Shown here in pieces: positions 9,894 through 18,704 of a stretch of 64,000 nucleotides of DNA. The notes under the pieces are model-generated. The model was not told where the DNA came from. It was given only the letters and a program-made list of their open reading frames with translations, and made no database searches. This DNA comes from Janthinobacterium violaceinigrum (lineage in GTDB: Bacteria > Pseudomonadota > Gammaproteobacteria > Burkholderiales > Burkholderiaceae_D), in NCBI RefSeq assembly GCF_009208555.1, contig NZ_WFLI01000007.1:62001-126000 (forward strand), given 5' to 3'. Position 1 is the first letter of the stretch; each line of letters opens with the position of its first letter. The position numbers and the translations under genes are program-made.

Positions 9894-10201
9894 ATCCGGC
9901 TACCTAAAATATCCTGCACCTGGAATTCCTGACAATGTATTCAGAAAATCAATGAGCTTGGGGAAACGTGAATGAAACGAAAAAAGGCCAACCGACGGGC
10001 ATCTCGCAATGCCACGCATCAGTTCGCCACTAAAACCGGGCACTCCTGGGCAGGTGATAGTTGCTTGAGCATGCCTCAGGAATTTATGTCGCAGAATTTT
10101 AACATTGTTTTCTTGTAGCAAATGCTTAACTTGTTTCCCTTGCGCCACACCTGTCTGTGCGGCGCAAGCGCCATCTGTTCCCCTGCGGCAGGCCTACACA
10201 C
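9894..10201. other. Intergenic region upstream of the polysaccharide operon
   Basis: About 300 bases between the start of the YjbH-PAP2 gene and the end of the DUF4197 gene. An 82-codon minus frame here shows no family features and I do not call it. A hairpin TGCGCC/GGCGCA at 10141-10166 with one internal mismatch lies 3' of the DUF4197 gene but has no T-run on either side. The promoter of the operon is expected here, but I could not identify convincing -35/-10 elements. Confidence 0.4.
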
Positions 10202-10906
10202 TCACTTCAAACTGCCAAACACTTTGCCGATAATCTTGCTGCCATATTCAAGCGGATTGCTGCGGATGGCTTTTTCTTCCTCGCCGATCATCAGGTACAG
10301 GCCGTCCAGCGCACGGTCCGTGACATACGCTTCCACCGTCGATTGCTGCTGCGGCACCAGGCCCGTCTTGCCGATCTGGCTCATGGTGCTGTTGTATTTG
10401 CTGGCCAGGCCCGAGCGGTCGGTGACGGATTTCACGATGGGCAGGAATTTGACGGCCAGGGGTGCGGATGTTTTCTGACGGAAAAAGTCCGTCACCGAAG
10501 TGTCGCCACCGGACAGAATATTTTTCGCATCGGTCACGCTCATCGACTTCACCGCATCGAGCAGCAAGGGCTTGGCCATGGGCACGGCAGACTCGGCGGC
10601 ACGGTTCATCGCCACCACCAGATCGTCCAGTTGCTGGCCGCGCCCCGTCATCTTCAGCAAGGGCTTGGCTTGCTCCAGGATGCCGGGCAACTTGATTTTC
10701 ACCTTGTCGTTATTCAGAAATCCATTTTCAACGCCCAGTTTGGCTACGGCAGCGGCGGAGCCGGCGTCCAGCGCCGCCTTCAAGCCACTGCTGGCCTCCT
10801 GATTGGTCAGGGCAGCGAGTGGGTTGGCCGCGATTGCCATGGACGAGCATAACGCCACAGCGCACAACAGGGCGGCGGAGGAAGCGGGGAGGAATTTCGG
10901 GCGCAT
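10202..10906 (-). CDS. DUF4197 family exported protein
   Basis: Function unknown. It has 234 aa with a cleavable signal peptide (about 1-27, ending AIAA), so it is probably periplasmic. The rest matches the DUF4197 family found widely in proteobacteria: helical, with motifs such as NPLAALTNQEASSGLKAAL and TDRALDGLYLMIGEEE. The open frame runs far upstream, to 11656, but the upstream part is low-complexity shadow of another gene. The ATG at 10906 follows AAAGG with 6-nt spacing and starts the signal peptide, so I use it. An extended -10 element lies 50-60 bp upstream. It appears to be a single-gene unit. Confidence 0.85.
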   Translation of the reverse strand: MRPKFLPASSAALLCAVALCSSMAIAANPLAALTNQEASSGLKAALDAGSAAAVAKLGVENGFLNNDKVKIKLPGILEQAKPLLKMTGRGQQLDDLVVAMNRAAESAVPMAKPLLLDAVKSMSVTDAKNILSGGDTSVTDFFRQKTSAPLAVKFLPIVKSVTDRSGLASKYNSTMSQIGKTGLVPQQQSTVEAYVTDRALDGLYLMIGEEEKAIRSNPLEYGSKIIGKVFGSLK

Positions 10907-10958
10907 AATCATCCTTTGTTTAAGAGCCAGTGGCGCATCGGGCGATTCGTGAACCCTT

Positions 10959-10967
10959 AGCATAGCA
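10959..10967 (-). promoter_or_regulatory. Candidate extended -10 promoter for the DUF4197 gene
   Basis: Reading the minus strand gives TGCTATGCT, an extended -10 (TGn plus TATGCT), about 53 bp upstream of the chosen start codon. No good -35 is visible, which is acceptable for an extended -10. Confidence 0.35.
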
Positions 10968-11033
10968 AACCACGGCGGCGCCGGCACTTTTGTCGCTGAA
11001 GAAATATACGTGTGTACCGGCGCGGGAGCGCAC

Positions 11034-11056
11034 GATACAACAAATCCTGTTGTATC
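11034..11056. repeat. Perfect 9-bp inverted repeat
   Basis: Arms GATACAACA (11034-11042) and TGTTGTATC (11048-11056) with a 5-nt centre. No T-run follows on either strand, so an operator or an RNA hairpin is more likely than an intrinsic terminator. It lies about 130-150 bp upstream of the DUF4197 gene and downstream of the Sel1 gene. Confidence 0.5.
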
Positions 11057-11205
11057 CACGCACGTTTGGACGGTGCCGCATGGTATGGATGGGAGAGGCC
11101 TGCACGCGCCGGCGGGCGAAAGATGCCTGCAGCTCAACGAAACAGCTGTCGACATGGCCCGGCAGGCCCGCTTCGCACAGGCAATGCCGCGATATGCAAT
11201 CGAGG

Positions 11206-12780
11206 TTAATCGGCCAGCGCTGCCAGGCGCTGGCGCACCTGTATCAAGTCGGTTTCGCGCATGCGCGCCGCCGTCTGGCGCAAGGATTTTTCTGCGCCGG
11301 CCACGCCGGCCGCCGCCGCCATCGACAGCCAGATATACGCCTGCTGCAAATCGAGCGGGCCACCCTGGCCGCTGGCCGCCATCAAGCCCAGGTTCATTTG
11401 CGCCCGCGCATGGCCCTGGCGCGCGGCCAGCGCATACCAGTCCCAGGCGGCGGCATAATCCTGCGGCACGTCCTGGCCATTGTCGTGCCGCAAGCCCAGC
11501 GCGAACTGGGCCAGGCTGTGGCCCTGCGCGGCGGCGCGGCAATAACAGGCGCAAGCCAGCTGGCTGTCGGGCGCCGGGCCGTCGTCGCGGTCGTGCAGCA
11601 CGCCCTGCATGTATTGCGCCGGCGCGTAATCCTGCTCGGCGGCACGGCGGTACCATTCCAGCGCCAGCACCAGATCCTGCGGCACGCCCTGGCCATGTTC
11701 ATGGCGCAGGCCCAGGTCGAACTGCGCCCGCACATGCCCCTGGTCGGCCGCCTTGCGGTACCAGAAGATGGCTTCCTGCGCATCGACAGGCATGCCCTGC
11801 CCATGTTCATGCAGCAGTCCCAGCTGATACTGGGCCGCGGGAAAACCCTGCCCGGCCGCCTGGCGGTAGAACACCTGCGCCCGCGTATAGTCCTGCGCGC
11901 CATGTTCATGGTGCAGGCCCAGGTTGTGCTGGGCCGCCGCGTGCCCTTGGCTGGCCGCCTTCACATACCACTCGAGCGCCGCCTGTTTATCGCAGGGCAC
12001 GCCCTGGCCATTGTCGTAGATCAGGCCCAGGTTGAACTGCGAACTGGCATGGCCCTGCTCGGCCGCGCGCCGGTACCAGGCGATCGCCTGCCCGCTGTCC
12101 TGCGGCAGCACGTCGCCATTTTCATAGCGCAGCGCCAGGTTGAACTGGGCCGGCGCGTATCCCTGCTCGGCCGCCTTGCGCATCCAGGCACTGGCCTGCT
12201 GGCGGTCCTGGCGCACGCCCTGGCCATTGTCGTAGCGCAGGCCCAGGTTGAACTGGGCCCGCGCATATCCCTGCTCGGCCGCCTTGCGGTACCAGGCGAT
12301 GGCTTGCACGAAGTCCTGCGGCACGCCCTTGCCATTGTCATACATCATGCCCAGATTGTTTTGCGCGCCCGCGTCGCCCTGCTCTGCCGCGCGGCTGAAC
12401 CACAGCATGGCTTGCCCGCTGTCCTGCGCGATACCCTGGCCCTTGGCATACAGCCAGCCCAGGTTGTACTGCGCCGCCGCGTAGCCCTGCTCGGCCGCCT
12501 GCTGGTACCAGTGCGCGGCCTGCACGAAGTCCTGCGGCACGCCCTGTCCCTTCTGGCTCATCACGCCCAGGTTGTATTGCGCGTGCTCGAGTCCCTGCGC
12601 AGCAGCCAGGCCATACCAGTGCAATGCCTGCGCATAGCTTTGCTCGATACCCTGGCCATTGAAATACATGAAGCCCAGGCTATGCTGGGCGTTCGCATTG
12701 CCCTTCTCCGCCAGTCCTTTCAGGCGCAGGTAGTCAGCCGTGTAATGAGCGGCCGTGTAGCGGGGATCTGCAGGCGGCAT
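11206..12780 (-). CDS. Sel1-repeat (TPR-like) protein
   Basis: A 524-aa protein made almost entirely of 13 consecutive Sel1-like repeats of about 36 residues, with the pattern AAEQG-x-x-x-AQ-x-x-LG-x-x-Y-x-x-G-x-GV-x-x-D, then a short charged C-terminal tail. Repeat 8 is shorter and repeat 11 is degenerate (DRDDG). Sel1 solenoids mediate protein-protein contacts. No signal peptide or membrane segment is visible, so it is predicted to be cytoplasmic. It starts 3 bp after the stop of the GGDEF-EAL gene, so it is co-transcribed with it and with the upstream histidine kinase. Inference: it is a scaffold or output partner for that c-di-GMP signalling pair. Confidence 0.88.
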   Translation of the reverse strand: MPPADPRYTAAHYTADYLRLKGLAEKGNANAQHSLGFMYFNGQGIEQSYAQALHWYGLAAAQGLEHAQYNLGVMSQKGQGVPQDFVQAAHWYQQAAEQGYAAAQYNLGWLYAKGQGIAQDSGQAMLWFSRAAEQGDAGAQNNLGMMYDNGKGVPQDFVQAIAWYRKAAEQGYARAQFNLGLRYDNGQGVRQDRQQASAWMRKAAEQGYAPAQFNLALRYENGDVLPQDSGQAIAWYRRAAEQGHASSQFNLGLIYDNGQGVPCDKQAALEWYVKAASQGHAAAQHNLGLHHEHGAQDYTRAQVFYRQAAGQGFPAAQYQLGLLHEHGQGMPVDAQEAIFWYRKAADQGHVRAQFDLGLRHEHGQGVPQDLVLALEWYRRAAEQDYAPAQYMQGVLHDRDDGPAPDSQLACACYCRAAAQGHSLAQFALGLRHDNGQDVPQDYAAAWDWYALAARQGHARAQMNLGLMAASGQGGPLDLQQAYIWLSMAAAAGVAGAEKSLRQTAARMRETDLIQVRQRLAALAD

Positions 12781-12783
12781 GGA

Positions 12784-14988
12784 TCAGGCCTCGATGGCCA
12801 GCGGCTGCGGTTCGCCCGGTGCGGCACCGGCGATCAGGCGGTTCTGCTCCTGCAGCACGCCGATGAAACTGCCCAGCGAAATGGGCCGGTGGTACAGATA
12901 GCCCTGCATCGTGGTGCAGCCCTTGTCCTGCAAGTAGCGCGCCTGGCCTTCCGTTTCCACGCCTTCGGCAATCAGGTGCAAGCCCAGGCCGCGCGCGATG
13001 GAAATGATGGCCAGGATGACGGGATAGTGCCCGTGCTCGTCGTGGATTTCCTTCACAAACGACTGGTCGATCTTGATCGTGTGGATGGGGAAGCGGTGCA
13101 GATACGACAGCGATGAATAGCCGGTGCCGAAATCGTCGATGGCGACCGACACGCCCAGCTGGCACAGCTTGTTCAACTGCTCGATCGCATACTGCGGATT
13201 GCGGATGCAGATGTTTTCCGTGATTTCCACTTCGATCTTTTCCGGCGCGATGCCATAGCGCGTCAGCGCGCCGCGCATCTTCTCGAAAAAGTCGCCCCGG
13301 TCCAGGTATTGCGGCGACAAATTGAGCGACAGGCGCACGGCTTCGCCGCCGGCCGCGTTCCACTGCACCAGATCGCGGCACAGGGCGCCCAGCATCCAGT
13401 CCGAGATCGGCAGCATCAAGCCGTTTTCCTCGGCGAACGGCAGGAATTCGCCGGCCGTCAACAAGCCCCGTTGCGGGTGGTTCCAGCGCATCAGGCCTTC
13501 GGCGCCGACGATGCGGCCCGTCATCACATCGACCTGCGGCTGGTAATACATCTCCAGCTGGTTCAGCTCCAGCGCCTTGCGCAGGCTCTGCTCGAGCGCG
13601 ATCTTCTGGTGCGACACGTCGAGCATGGACTCGTGGTAAAAACTGTGGCCGTTCTTGCCCAGCGCCTTGACCTGGTACATGGCGATGTCGGCATGGCGCA
13701 GCAGTTCGTCGATGGTCTCGCCATCGCCCGGATAAATGGCGATGCCGATGGAAGCCGAAATGTGCACCTGGTTGCCATCGAGGTCGAAGGGCTGGTGCAG
13801 GCATTCGAGGAACTTGTCGGCGATCAGGCGCGCATCCTGGCGGTCGCGCAGTTCCGGCAGCACGATGGTGAATTCATCGCCGCCCTGGCGCGCCAGGGTA
13901 TCGCCGCGGCGCAGGCAATCCTTCAGGCGCAGCGCCACCTGCTGCAGCAGCTCGTCGCCCTTCACGTGGCCCAGGGTATCGTTGACCAGCTTGAAGCGGT
14001 CCAGGTCGATGAACATCACGGCCAACTCCGTCAGCTTGCGCCGCGCCTGGATCACGGCCAGCCCCAGGCGGTCCTTGAACAGCATGCGGTTCGGCAGGTC
14101 CGTCAGGATGTCGTGGTAGGCCTGGTAGGAAATGACTTCCTCGGCGCGCTTGCGGTCGGTGATGTCGCGCGCCACGCCGTAGGTGCCGAAGTATTCCTGC
14201 TTGCGGGCTTCGTGATCGAGGCTGTGCATGCCGATCGAATTGAGCGGGATCGTCATCAGGGTATTGTTGAAGGTACGGTCGCTGCCGCTGCCGCTATGGC
14301 ACTTCAGGCGCAGTTCCACATTGCGCGAGGCGCGCTCGTCGAGGCGGCGCTCGTTGAAGGCATAGCGCGCCCGCTCCTGGTCTTCATCGTGGACGAGGAT
14401 CGAGTAATGGCTGCCGATCAGTTCTTCGCGGCTAAAGCCCAGCAACTGGTGCACCCGGTCGTTGATGAAGGTGATGCGGCCCTCGTGGTTCAGGGTATAG
14501 ATGATGTCCGGCGAGCTGTCGACCAGGTAGCGGTACATCTTTTCCGAGTTTTCCAGCTGCAGCGCGATGCGCTCGTTCTCCAGCGCCAGCTTGCGCTTCT
14601 GCAGCGCGTTCTCCACCGTCTTGAGCAGCTCTTCGCGGCTGTAGGGCTTGCGCAGATAATCGTAGGCGCCGCGTTTCAGGGCACCGATGGCCGCCTCGAT
14701 GCCGACGTCGCCGCTCATGACGATCACGTCGCCCTCGATGCCGCGCCGGTTGATGTGGTCCATGATTTCATGGCCGCTCATGTCGGGCAGGCGCAGGTCG
14801 AGCAGGATCAGGTCGAAGCGCAGTTTCGACAATTGCGCCAGCGCCTCGCTGCCGCAGGTGGCCGTGTACAGCTGGTAGCCGCGGTCCTTCAGCAATTCGT
14901 GGAGGGAGGCGAGCAAACGGGGCTCGTCGTCGACGAGCAGGATGCGCGGGCTGTTTTCCAGGTCAAATGGAATGGCGGAGGAGTTCAT
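12784..14988 (-). CDS. Response regulator with PAS, GGDEF and EAL domains (c-di-GMP turnover)
   Basis: A 734-aa cytoplasmic regulator. A receiver domain spans about 14-125 with phospho-acceptor D64 and K114. A PAS domain (about 148-280), a GGDEF cyclase domain (about 290-455) and an EAL phosphodiesterase domain (about 465-715) follow. GGDEF is intact at 369-373, with a product-inhibition I-site R360-x2-D363 five residues before it. The EAL signature reads EGL (497-499): the metal-binding Glu remains but Ala is Gly. DDFGTG is present, so phosphodiesterase activity is possible. It lies 5 bp after the histidine kinase gene and 3 bp before the Sel1 gene, which makes the kinase its likely phosphodonor. 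Confidence 0.93.
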   Translation of the reverse strand: MNSSAIPFDLENSPRILLVDDEPRLLASLHELLKDRGYQLYTATCGSEALAQLSKLRFDLILLDLRLPDMSGHEIMDHINRRGIEGDVIVMSGDVGIEAAIGALKRGAYDYLRKPYSREELLKTVENALQKRKLALENERIALQLENSEKMYRYLVDSSPDIIYTLNHEGRITFINDRVHQLLGFSREELIGSHYSILVHDEDQERARYAFNERRLDERASRNVELRLKCHSGSGSDRTFNNTLMTIPLNSIGMHSLDHEARKQEYFGTYGVARDITDRKRAEEVISYQAYHDILTDLPNRMLFKDRLGLAVIQARRKLTELAVMFIDLDRFKLVNDTLGHVKGDELLQQVALRLKDCLRRGDTLARQGGDEFTIVLPELRDRQDARLIADKFLECLHQPFDLDGNQVHISASIGIAIYPGDGETIDELLRHADIAMYQVKALGKNGHSFYHESMLDVSHQKIALEQSLRKALELNQLEMYYQPQVDVMTGRIVGAEGLMRWNHPQRGLLTAGEFLPFAEENGLMLPISDWMLGALCRDLVQWNAAGGEAVRLSLNLSPQYLDRGDFFEKMRGALTRYGIAPEKIEVEITENICIRNPQYAIEQLNKLCQLGVSVAIDDFGTGYSSLSYLHRFPIHTIKIDQSFVKEIHDEHGHYPVILAIISIARGLGLHLIAEGVETEGQARYLQDKGCTTMQGYLYHRPISLGSFIGVLQEQNRLIAGAAPGEPQPLAIEA

Positions 14989-14993
14989 GGACG

Positions 14994-17159
14994 TTACGAA
15001 GACAGGGCGGTGTTGCCGGGGGCGGGCAGCGCGGCTGCGGCGGCCGCCGGCAGGGGAATGGGCAGCAGGATTTCAAACGAGGTGCCGGACTTGCTGCTGC
15101 GGCAGCCGATCACGCCATGCAGGCGCGTGACAAGGTCGTGCACGATGGACAAGCCCAGGCCGTGATGCGCGCCTTCCTTGCTGCTGCGCACGGGGGAAAA
15201 CAGATTGGCCAGCACTTCCGGCGCCAGGCCGGCGCCATTGTCGCTGACGCACAGTTCCAAATACAGGCGGCGGTCGCGGTTGACGTGGCCACGGTTCGCC
15301 ACTTCGATGCGTCCGCCATCGGGCAAGGCTTCGACGGCGTTTTTCAGCAGGTTGAGCAGGATTTGCTTGAGCATGTCGGCATCGGCCTCCACCTCGCATG
15401 GCGCATCCTGCATGCGCGTGACCACTTCGATCTTCGGCGGCAGGAAATCGGTGGCGCGGAACAACCGCAGCACGTCGTCGACCACGCGCGCGCAATCGGT
15501 GACGCCACTGGCCGCCGCCGGCTGCAGATCGGCCAGGCCGCTGATCAACTGGCCGACCCGGTCGATTTCCTCGTTCAGGATCGACATCTCGCCCGTCACC
15601 GGCTCCTGCTTCTCCAGCTTGTGATCGAGCACGCTCAGGTAGTTCTTGATGATGGACAGCGGGTTATTCACTTCATGCACGACGCGGCGCGATGCGGCGC
15701 GGTATTCCTCGGCCACGTGATCGAGCTGGCGCCGTGCCAGGCCGCGCGCGCTGATGGCCGTTTCCAGCGCCGTGGCGGCCTGGTTGGCATACGCGCGCAG
15801 GAAACCTTCGCGCTTCTGGCAGGCGGGAATCTGCCACGCCGCCACGCCGCCGATCAGCACGCCCAGGCTGCGCTGGCCCGCCACCAGCGGCACGCAGACC
15901 AGGCTGTCCGTGCCGAGAATGCGGAACAGCTGCTCCTCGACGATGCCCAGCGCCGGCATGTCGCGCTTTAAGAACGCCTGCCTGCACTCCAGGGCCGACG
16001 CGGCCAGCGGACCGCCCTTGGCCAGCGGGATCGAAAAGCCGGCCAGGCGCTGCTGATGTTCGCCCGCCGCCACGCCCACCAGCGCATGGCCGGTGGGGTT
16101 TTGCAGCAGGATGACGGCCGTGTCGAAGTCGAACAGGATGCGCGCCGAACGCGTAATGGCTTCGAGCAGGCTGCTCTCGCCCTGCTGGCGGGCAAAGGTC
16201 TGCCCCACCTCGGATACCAGTACCATGTTGCGCACTTCATCGGACAGGCGCTGCTGCACCGGATCGACGGCTGGCGGCGCATACGCGGGCGGCGTGACGA
16301 TATCGTCCGCGCCCGTCAGGTCGATGCCCAGGTGCTGCGCGGCCTGCTCCACCTGGCGCGCCACGCTGCCGGCCAGGTCTTCCAGCGCTGCGACGTCCAG
16401 CGCGCACAGGCTTGCCGCCTGCGCGATCGACTCCGCATCGTCGGCATGGCTGCACAGCAGATGCGCCAGGCGCACGATGCGGATCAGGGGATGGCTCGCT
16501 TCCAGGCGCGCCAGCGGTTCATGGTGATACAGCACGCTGTCGGCCAGGAAGGAATCGAGATGCCAGCGTTCGATCAGCCAGGCGCCCGCTTCGGCATGCG
16601 TGATCTGCAGGGTGCGCTGCTCCACCGCGCACAGGGCGGCATCGTCGCGCGCCGTGAAATTGAACGCGTATTCCTTCGGCGCCGTGGCCAGCAAGGCCAG
16701 GCGGCCCACGTTGTGCAGCAAGCCTGCCAGATACGCTTCCTCCGCGTGCGGATAAGCCATGGCCTTGGCCAGCGCGCGCGCCATGACGGCAGCCGATAGC
16801 GAGCTTTTCCAGAAGGCGCGCAAATCCGTGCTGCCGGAATGGGGAAAGCTGTTAAAGGTCTGGAAGACGGATTCGCTGATGACCAGGGTCTTGATCATGT
16901 CCGTGCCCAGCGAGACGAGCGACTGTTCCAGGCTGACGACCTTGCCCTGACGGTGGTAGGCCGAGCTGTTGGCCACGCCGAGGATCTTGCTGGTCATGCC
17001 CGCATCCTTGGCGATCAGGGCGGCCAGCTCCGGCATGCCGGCATCGTCGGCCTGCAGGTGGGCGATCAGCTTGATGAGGATCTGCGGCATGGCCGGCAGG
17101 CGGGCAATCAGCAGGCGATTGCGAATATCGTGATCAGATTGATGCATCGTATCAGGCAT
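14994..17159 (-). CDS. HDOD-GAF sensor histidine kinase
   Basis: A 721-aa soluble kinase. An N-terminal HDOD domain (about 18-230) carries LPAMP at 21-25 and a degenerate HD motif (H149-N150), so it is presumably a binding rather than a phosphohydrolase module. A GAF domain (about 310-465) follows. A dimerisation/phosphoacceptor domain has H495 in VVHEVNNPL. The HATPase (about 590-700) has an N-box NLLKNAVEAL, DNGAG and GLGLSI. No transmembrane helices are seen, so it senses a cytoplasmic signal. It is the first gene of the kinase/GGDEF-EAL/Sel1 operon. There is no clear Shine-Dalgarno; a second ATG at 17147 is an alternative start. Confidence 0.9.
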   Translation of the reverse strand: MPDTMHQSDHDIRNRLLIARLPAMPQILIKLIAHLQADDAGMPELAALIAKDAGMTSKILGVANSSAYHRQGKVVSLEQSLVSLGTDMIKTLVISESVFQTFNSFPHSGSTDLRAFWKSSLSAAVMARALAKAMAYPHAEEAYLAGLLHNVGRLALLATAPKEYAFNFTARDDAALCAVEQRTLQITHAEAGAWLIERWHLDSFLADSVLYHHEPLARLEASHPLIRIVRLAHLLCSHADDAESIAQAASLCALDVAALEDLAGSVARQVEQAAQHLGIDLTGADDIVTPPAYAPPAVDPVQQRLSDEVRNMVLVSEVGQTFARQQGESSLLEAITRSARILFDFDTAVILLQNPTGHALVGVAAGEHQQRLAGFSIPLAKGGPLAASALECRQAFLKRDMPALGIVEEQLFRILGTDSLVCVPLVAGQRSLGVLIGGVAAWQIPACQKREGFLRAYANQAATALETAISARGLARRQLDHVAEEYRAASRRVVHEVNNPLSIIKNYLSVLDHKLEKQEPVTGEMSILNEEIDRVGQLISGLADLQPAAASGVTDCARVVDDVLRLFRATDFLPPKIEVVTRMQDAPCEVEADADMLKQILLNLLKNAVEALPDGGRIEVANRGHVNRDRRLYLELCVSDNGAGLAPEVLANLFSPVRSSKEGAHHGLGLSIVHDLVTRLHGVIGCRSSKSGTSFEILLPIPLPAAAAAALPAPGNTALSS

Positions 17160-17277
17160 TGCCGGTTCGATAAGGAAGAGCGCTCAGCAGCGAAGCGCGG
17201 CCACGTTCAGAGGAATCCTCCACTCCTGTAACCAAAAAATAGACTGCCTGAGAGGATGCCGGGAAAAAAGTCATCTT

Positions 17278-17304
17278 ATCATAAGCCTCGGATATTACTT
17301 GCAA
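17278..17304 (-). promoter_or_regulatory. Candidate promoter of the HDOD kinase operon
   Basis: On the minus strand, TTGCAA (17299-17304) and TATGAT (17278-17283) are separated by 15 bp in an AT-rich gap about 120 bp upstream of the kinase start. The short spacing makes this tentative. Confidence 0.3.
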
Positions 17305-17350
17305 TATAGAAAATTAAGTTGAAATAAATCCAGCGTTCTGCCATGGAAAC

Positions 17351-18631
17351 TTATGCCTTGATGGCACCAAGTAAACGGTGGCGGAAGCGCCGCGAGAGCA
17401 GCCACAGCGCCAGTGCCAGCGCCGTAAATCCCAGCTGGCCCGACGCCAGCCACAGCACGGAACCGGACAGCAGCGGCGAGATCACGCCGGCCACCACGGC
17501 ACCGAGCAAGGTGCTGGCAAACGACTGGCACGAGGCCACCGTGCCGCGGATATGCGGGAACAGGTCCAGCGCCAGCAAGGTCGCGCCGGGCCCCACCAGC
17601 GACATGCCGAAGGTGTAGAAGAACAGGGGCAGCACCGACCAGGGCAGCGATGGCGGCAGGAACAGGTGGTACACGACATTAACGCTGGCCGCGCACAGCA
17701 GGAAGGCGAAGCCGATGCCGATCTGGCGCGCGAACGTGACCTTGCCGGCGATGCGGTTGGCCGCCAGCGCCCCCATGAAAATCCCGCTCACGCACGGGAT
17801 GAACAGCCAGCCGAACTGCGATGGACCCAGGTGCAGCTGCTTGGGCAGCATTTCCGGCGCGGCCGTGATGAACAGGAACAGGCCCGCGAAATTGAGGGCG
17901 ACGATGCCGGCCTTGATGTGAAACAGGGGCGAGCGCAGGATCTGTCCATAGCTCGACGCCAGGAAACGGGGATTGAAGGGCTGGCGCTTTTCCACCGGCA
18001 GGGTTTCGGGCAGGCGCCAGTAGCAGAACGCCAGCAGGATCACCGTGTAAAAGGCGAGGAACAGGAAGATCGAGCGCCAGTCGAACCAGATGACGATCCA
18101 GCCGCCGAGAATCGGCGCCACGGCCGGGGCGATGGAAAAGATCATCGTCACCAGCGACAGCAAACGGGCCGCCGCCGCATCGGAATACAGGTCGCGGATG
18201 ATGGCGCGGCTGATCACCACGCCGGCGCCGGCCGACACGCCCTGCATGATGCGGAAGAACCACAGATAGTGCACCGTGTGCGCCGAAGCGCAGCCGAGCG
18301 AGCCGATGGCAAACATCAGCAGGGACACGAGGATGACGTTGCGCCGGCCGAAGGTATCCGAGATCGCGCCATGCCACAGCACCATGCCGGCAAAGGCCAG
18401 CATGTAGAACGTCAGCGACTGCTGCACTTCCAGCGGCGACGCCTGCAGCGAACCCTGGATCGCGCCAAAGGCAGGCAGATAGGTGTCGATCGACAGAGGG
18501 CCCAGCATCGACAGGCCGGCCAGCATCATGGCCAGCGCACCGCGGCTCAAAGGCGCCATATGGCTCGGTGTGGGAGGCGGAACGGGTGTGACCGGGTCGG
18601 GCGGCACATCGGCCGGAGGGGTGGGAAACAT
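17351..18631 (-). CDS. MFS multidrug efflux transporter, Bcr/CflA family
   Basis: A 426-aa inner-membrane proton-driven exporter with about 12 transmembrane helices. The family signature SDTFGRRNVIL follows TM2, and SIDTYLPAF in TM1 is typical of Bcr/CflA drug transporters. The frame extends upstream to 18763 into the end of the methyltransferase gene. The ATG at 18631 avoids that overlap and leaves a proline-rich 24-residue N-terminal tail; M at 18559 is another possible start. The substrate cannot be told from sequence. It follows the methyltransferase gene by about 73 bp on the same strand. Confidence 0.87.
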   Translation of the reverse strand: MFPTPPADVPPDPVTPVPPPTPSHMAPLSRGALAMMLAGLSMLGPLSIDTYLPAFGAIQGSLQASPLEVQQSLTFYMLAFAGMVLWHGAISDTFGRRNVILVSLLMFAIGSLGCASAHTVHYLWFFRIMQGVSAGAGVVISRAIIRDLYSDAAAARLLSLVTMIFSIAPAVAPILGGWIVIWFDWRSIFLFLAFYTVILLAFCYWRLPETLPVEKRQPFNPRFLASSYGQILRSPLFHIKAGIVALNFAGLFLFITAAPEMLPKQLHLGPSQFGWLFIPCVSGIFMGALAANRIAGKVTFARQIGIGFAFLLCAASVNVVYHLFLPPSLPWSVLPLFFYTFGMSLVGPGATLLALDLFPHIRGTVASCQSFASTLLGAVVAGVISPLLSGSVLWLASGQLGFTALALALWLLSRRFRHRLLGAIKA

Positions 18632-18704
18632 GGCGGGTCCAAAGTGGCGCGCGGACCGGTGACGGTCCGCGCGCGGGGTTACTGCGGGATCTTGCGACGA
18701 ACGC

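Larger units (their letters stand above)
10907..11205. other. Intergenic region with promoter-like element and inverted repeat
   Basis: Non-coding gap between the DUF4197 start and the Sel1 gene stop. It contains the candidate extended -10 of the DUF4197 gene and a perfect 9-bp inverted repeat at 11034-11056. Short frames on both strands here look like chance. Confidence 0.4.

Noticed and set aside
9900..10148. An 82-codon minus-strand frame upstream of the YjbH-PAP2 gene
   Set aside because: It has no recognisable domain or ribosome site and lies in the expected promoter region.
10141..10166. TGCGCC/GGCGCA hairpin as terminator of the DUF4197 gene
   Set aside because: The stem has an internal mismatch and no T-run follows on either strand.
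10907..11656. N-terminal extension of the DUF4197 frame
   Set aside because: The extension overlaps the Sel1 gene out of frame and is low-complexity. The internal start at 10906 has a ribosome site and a signal peptide.
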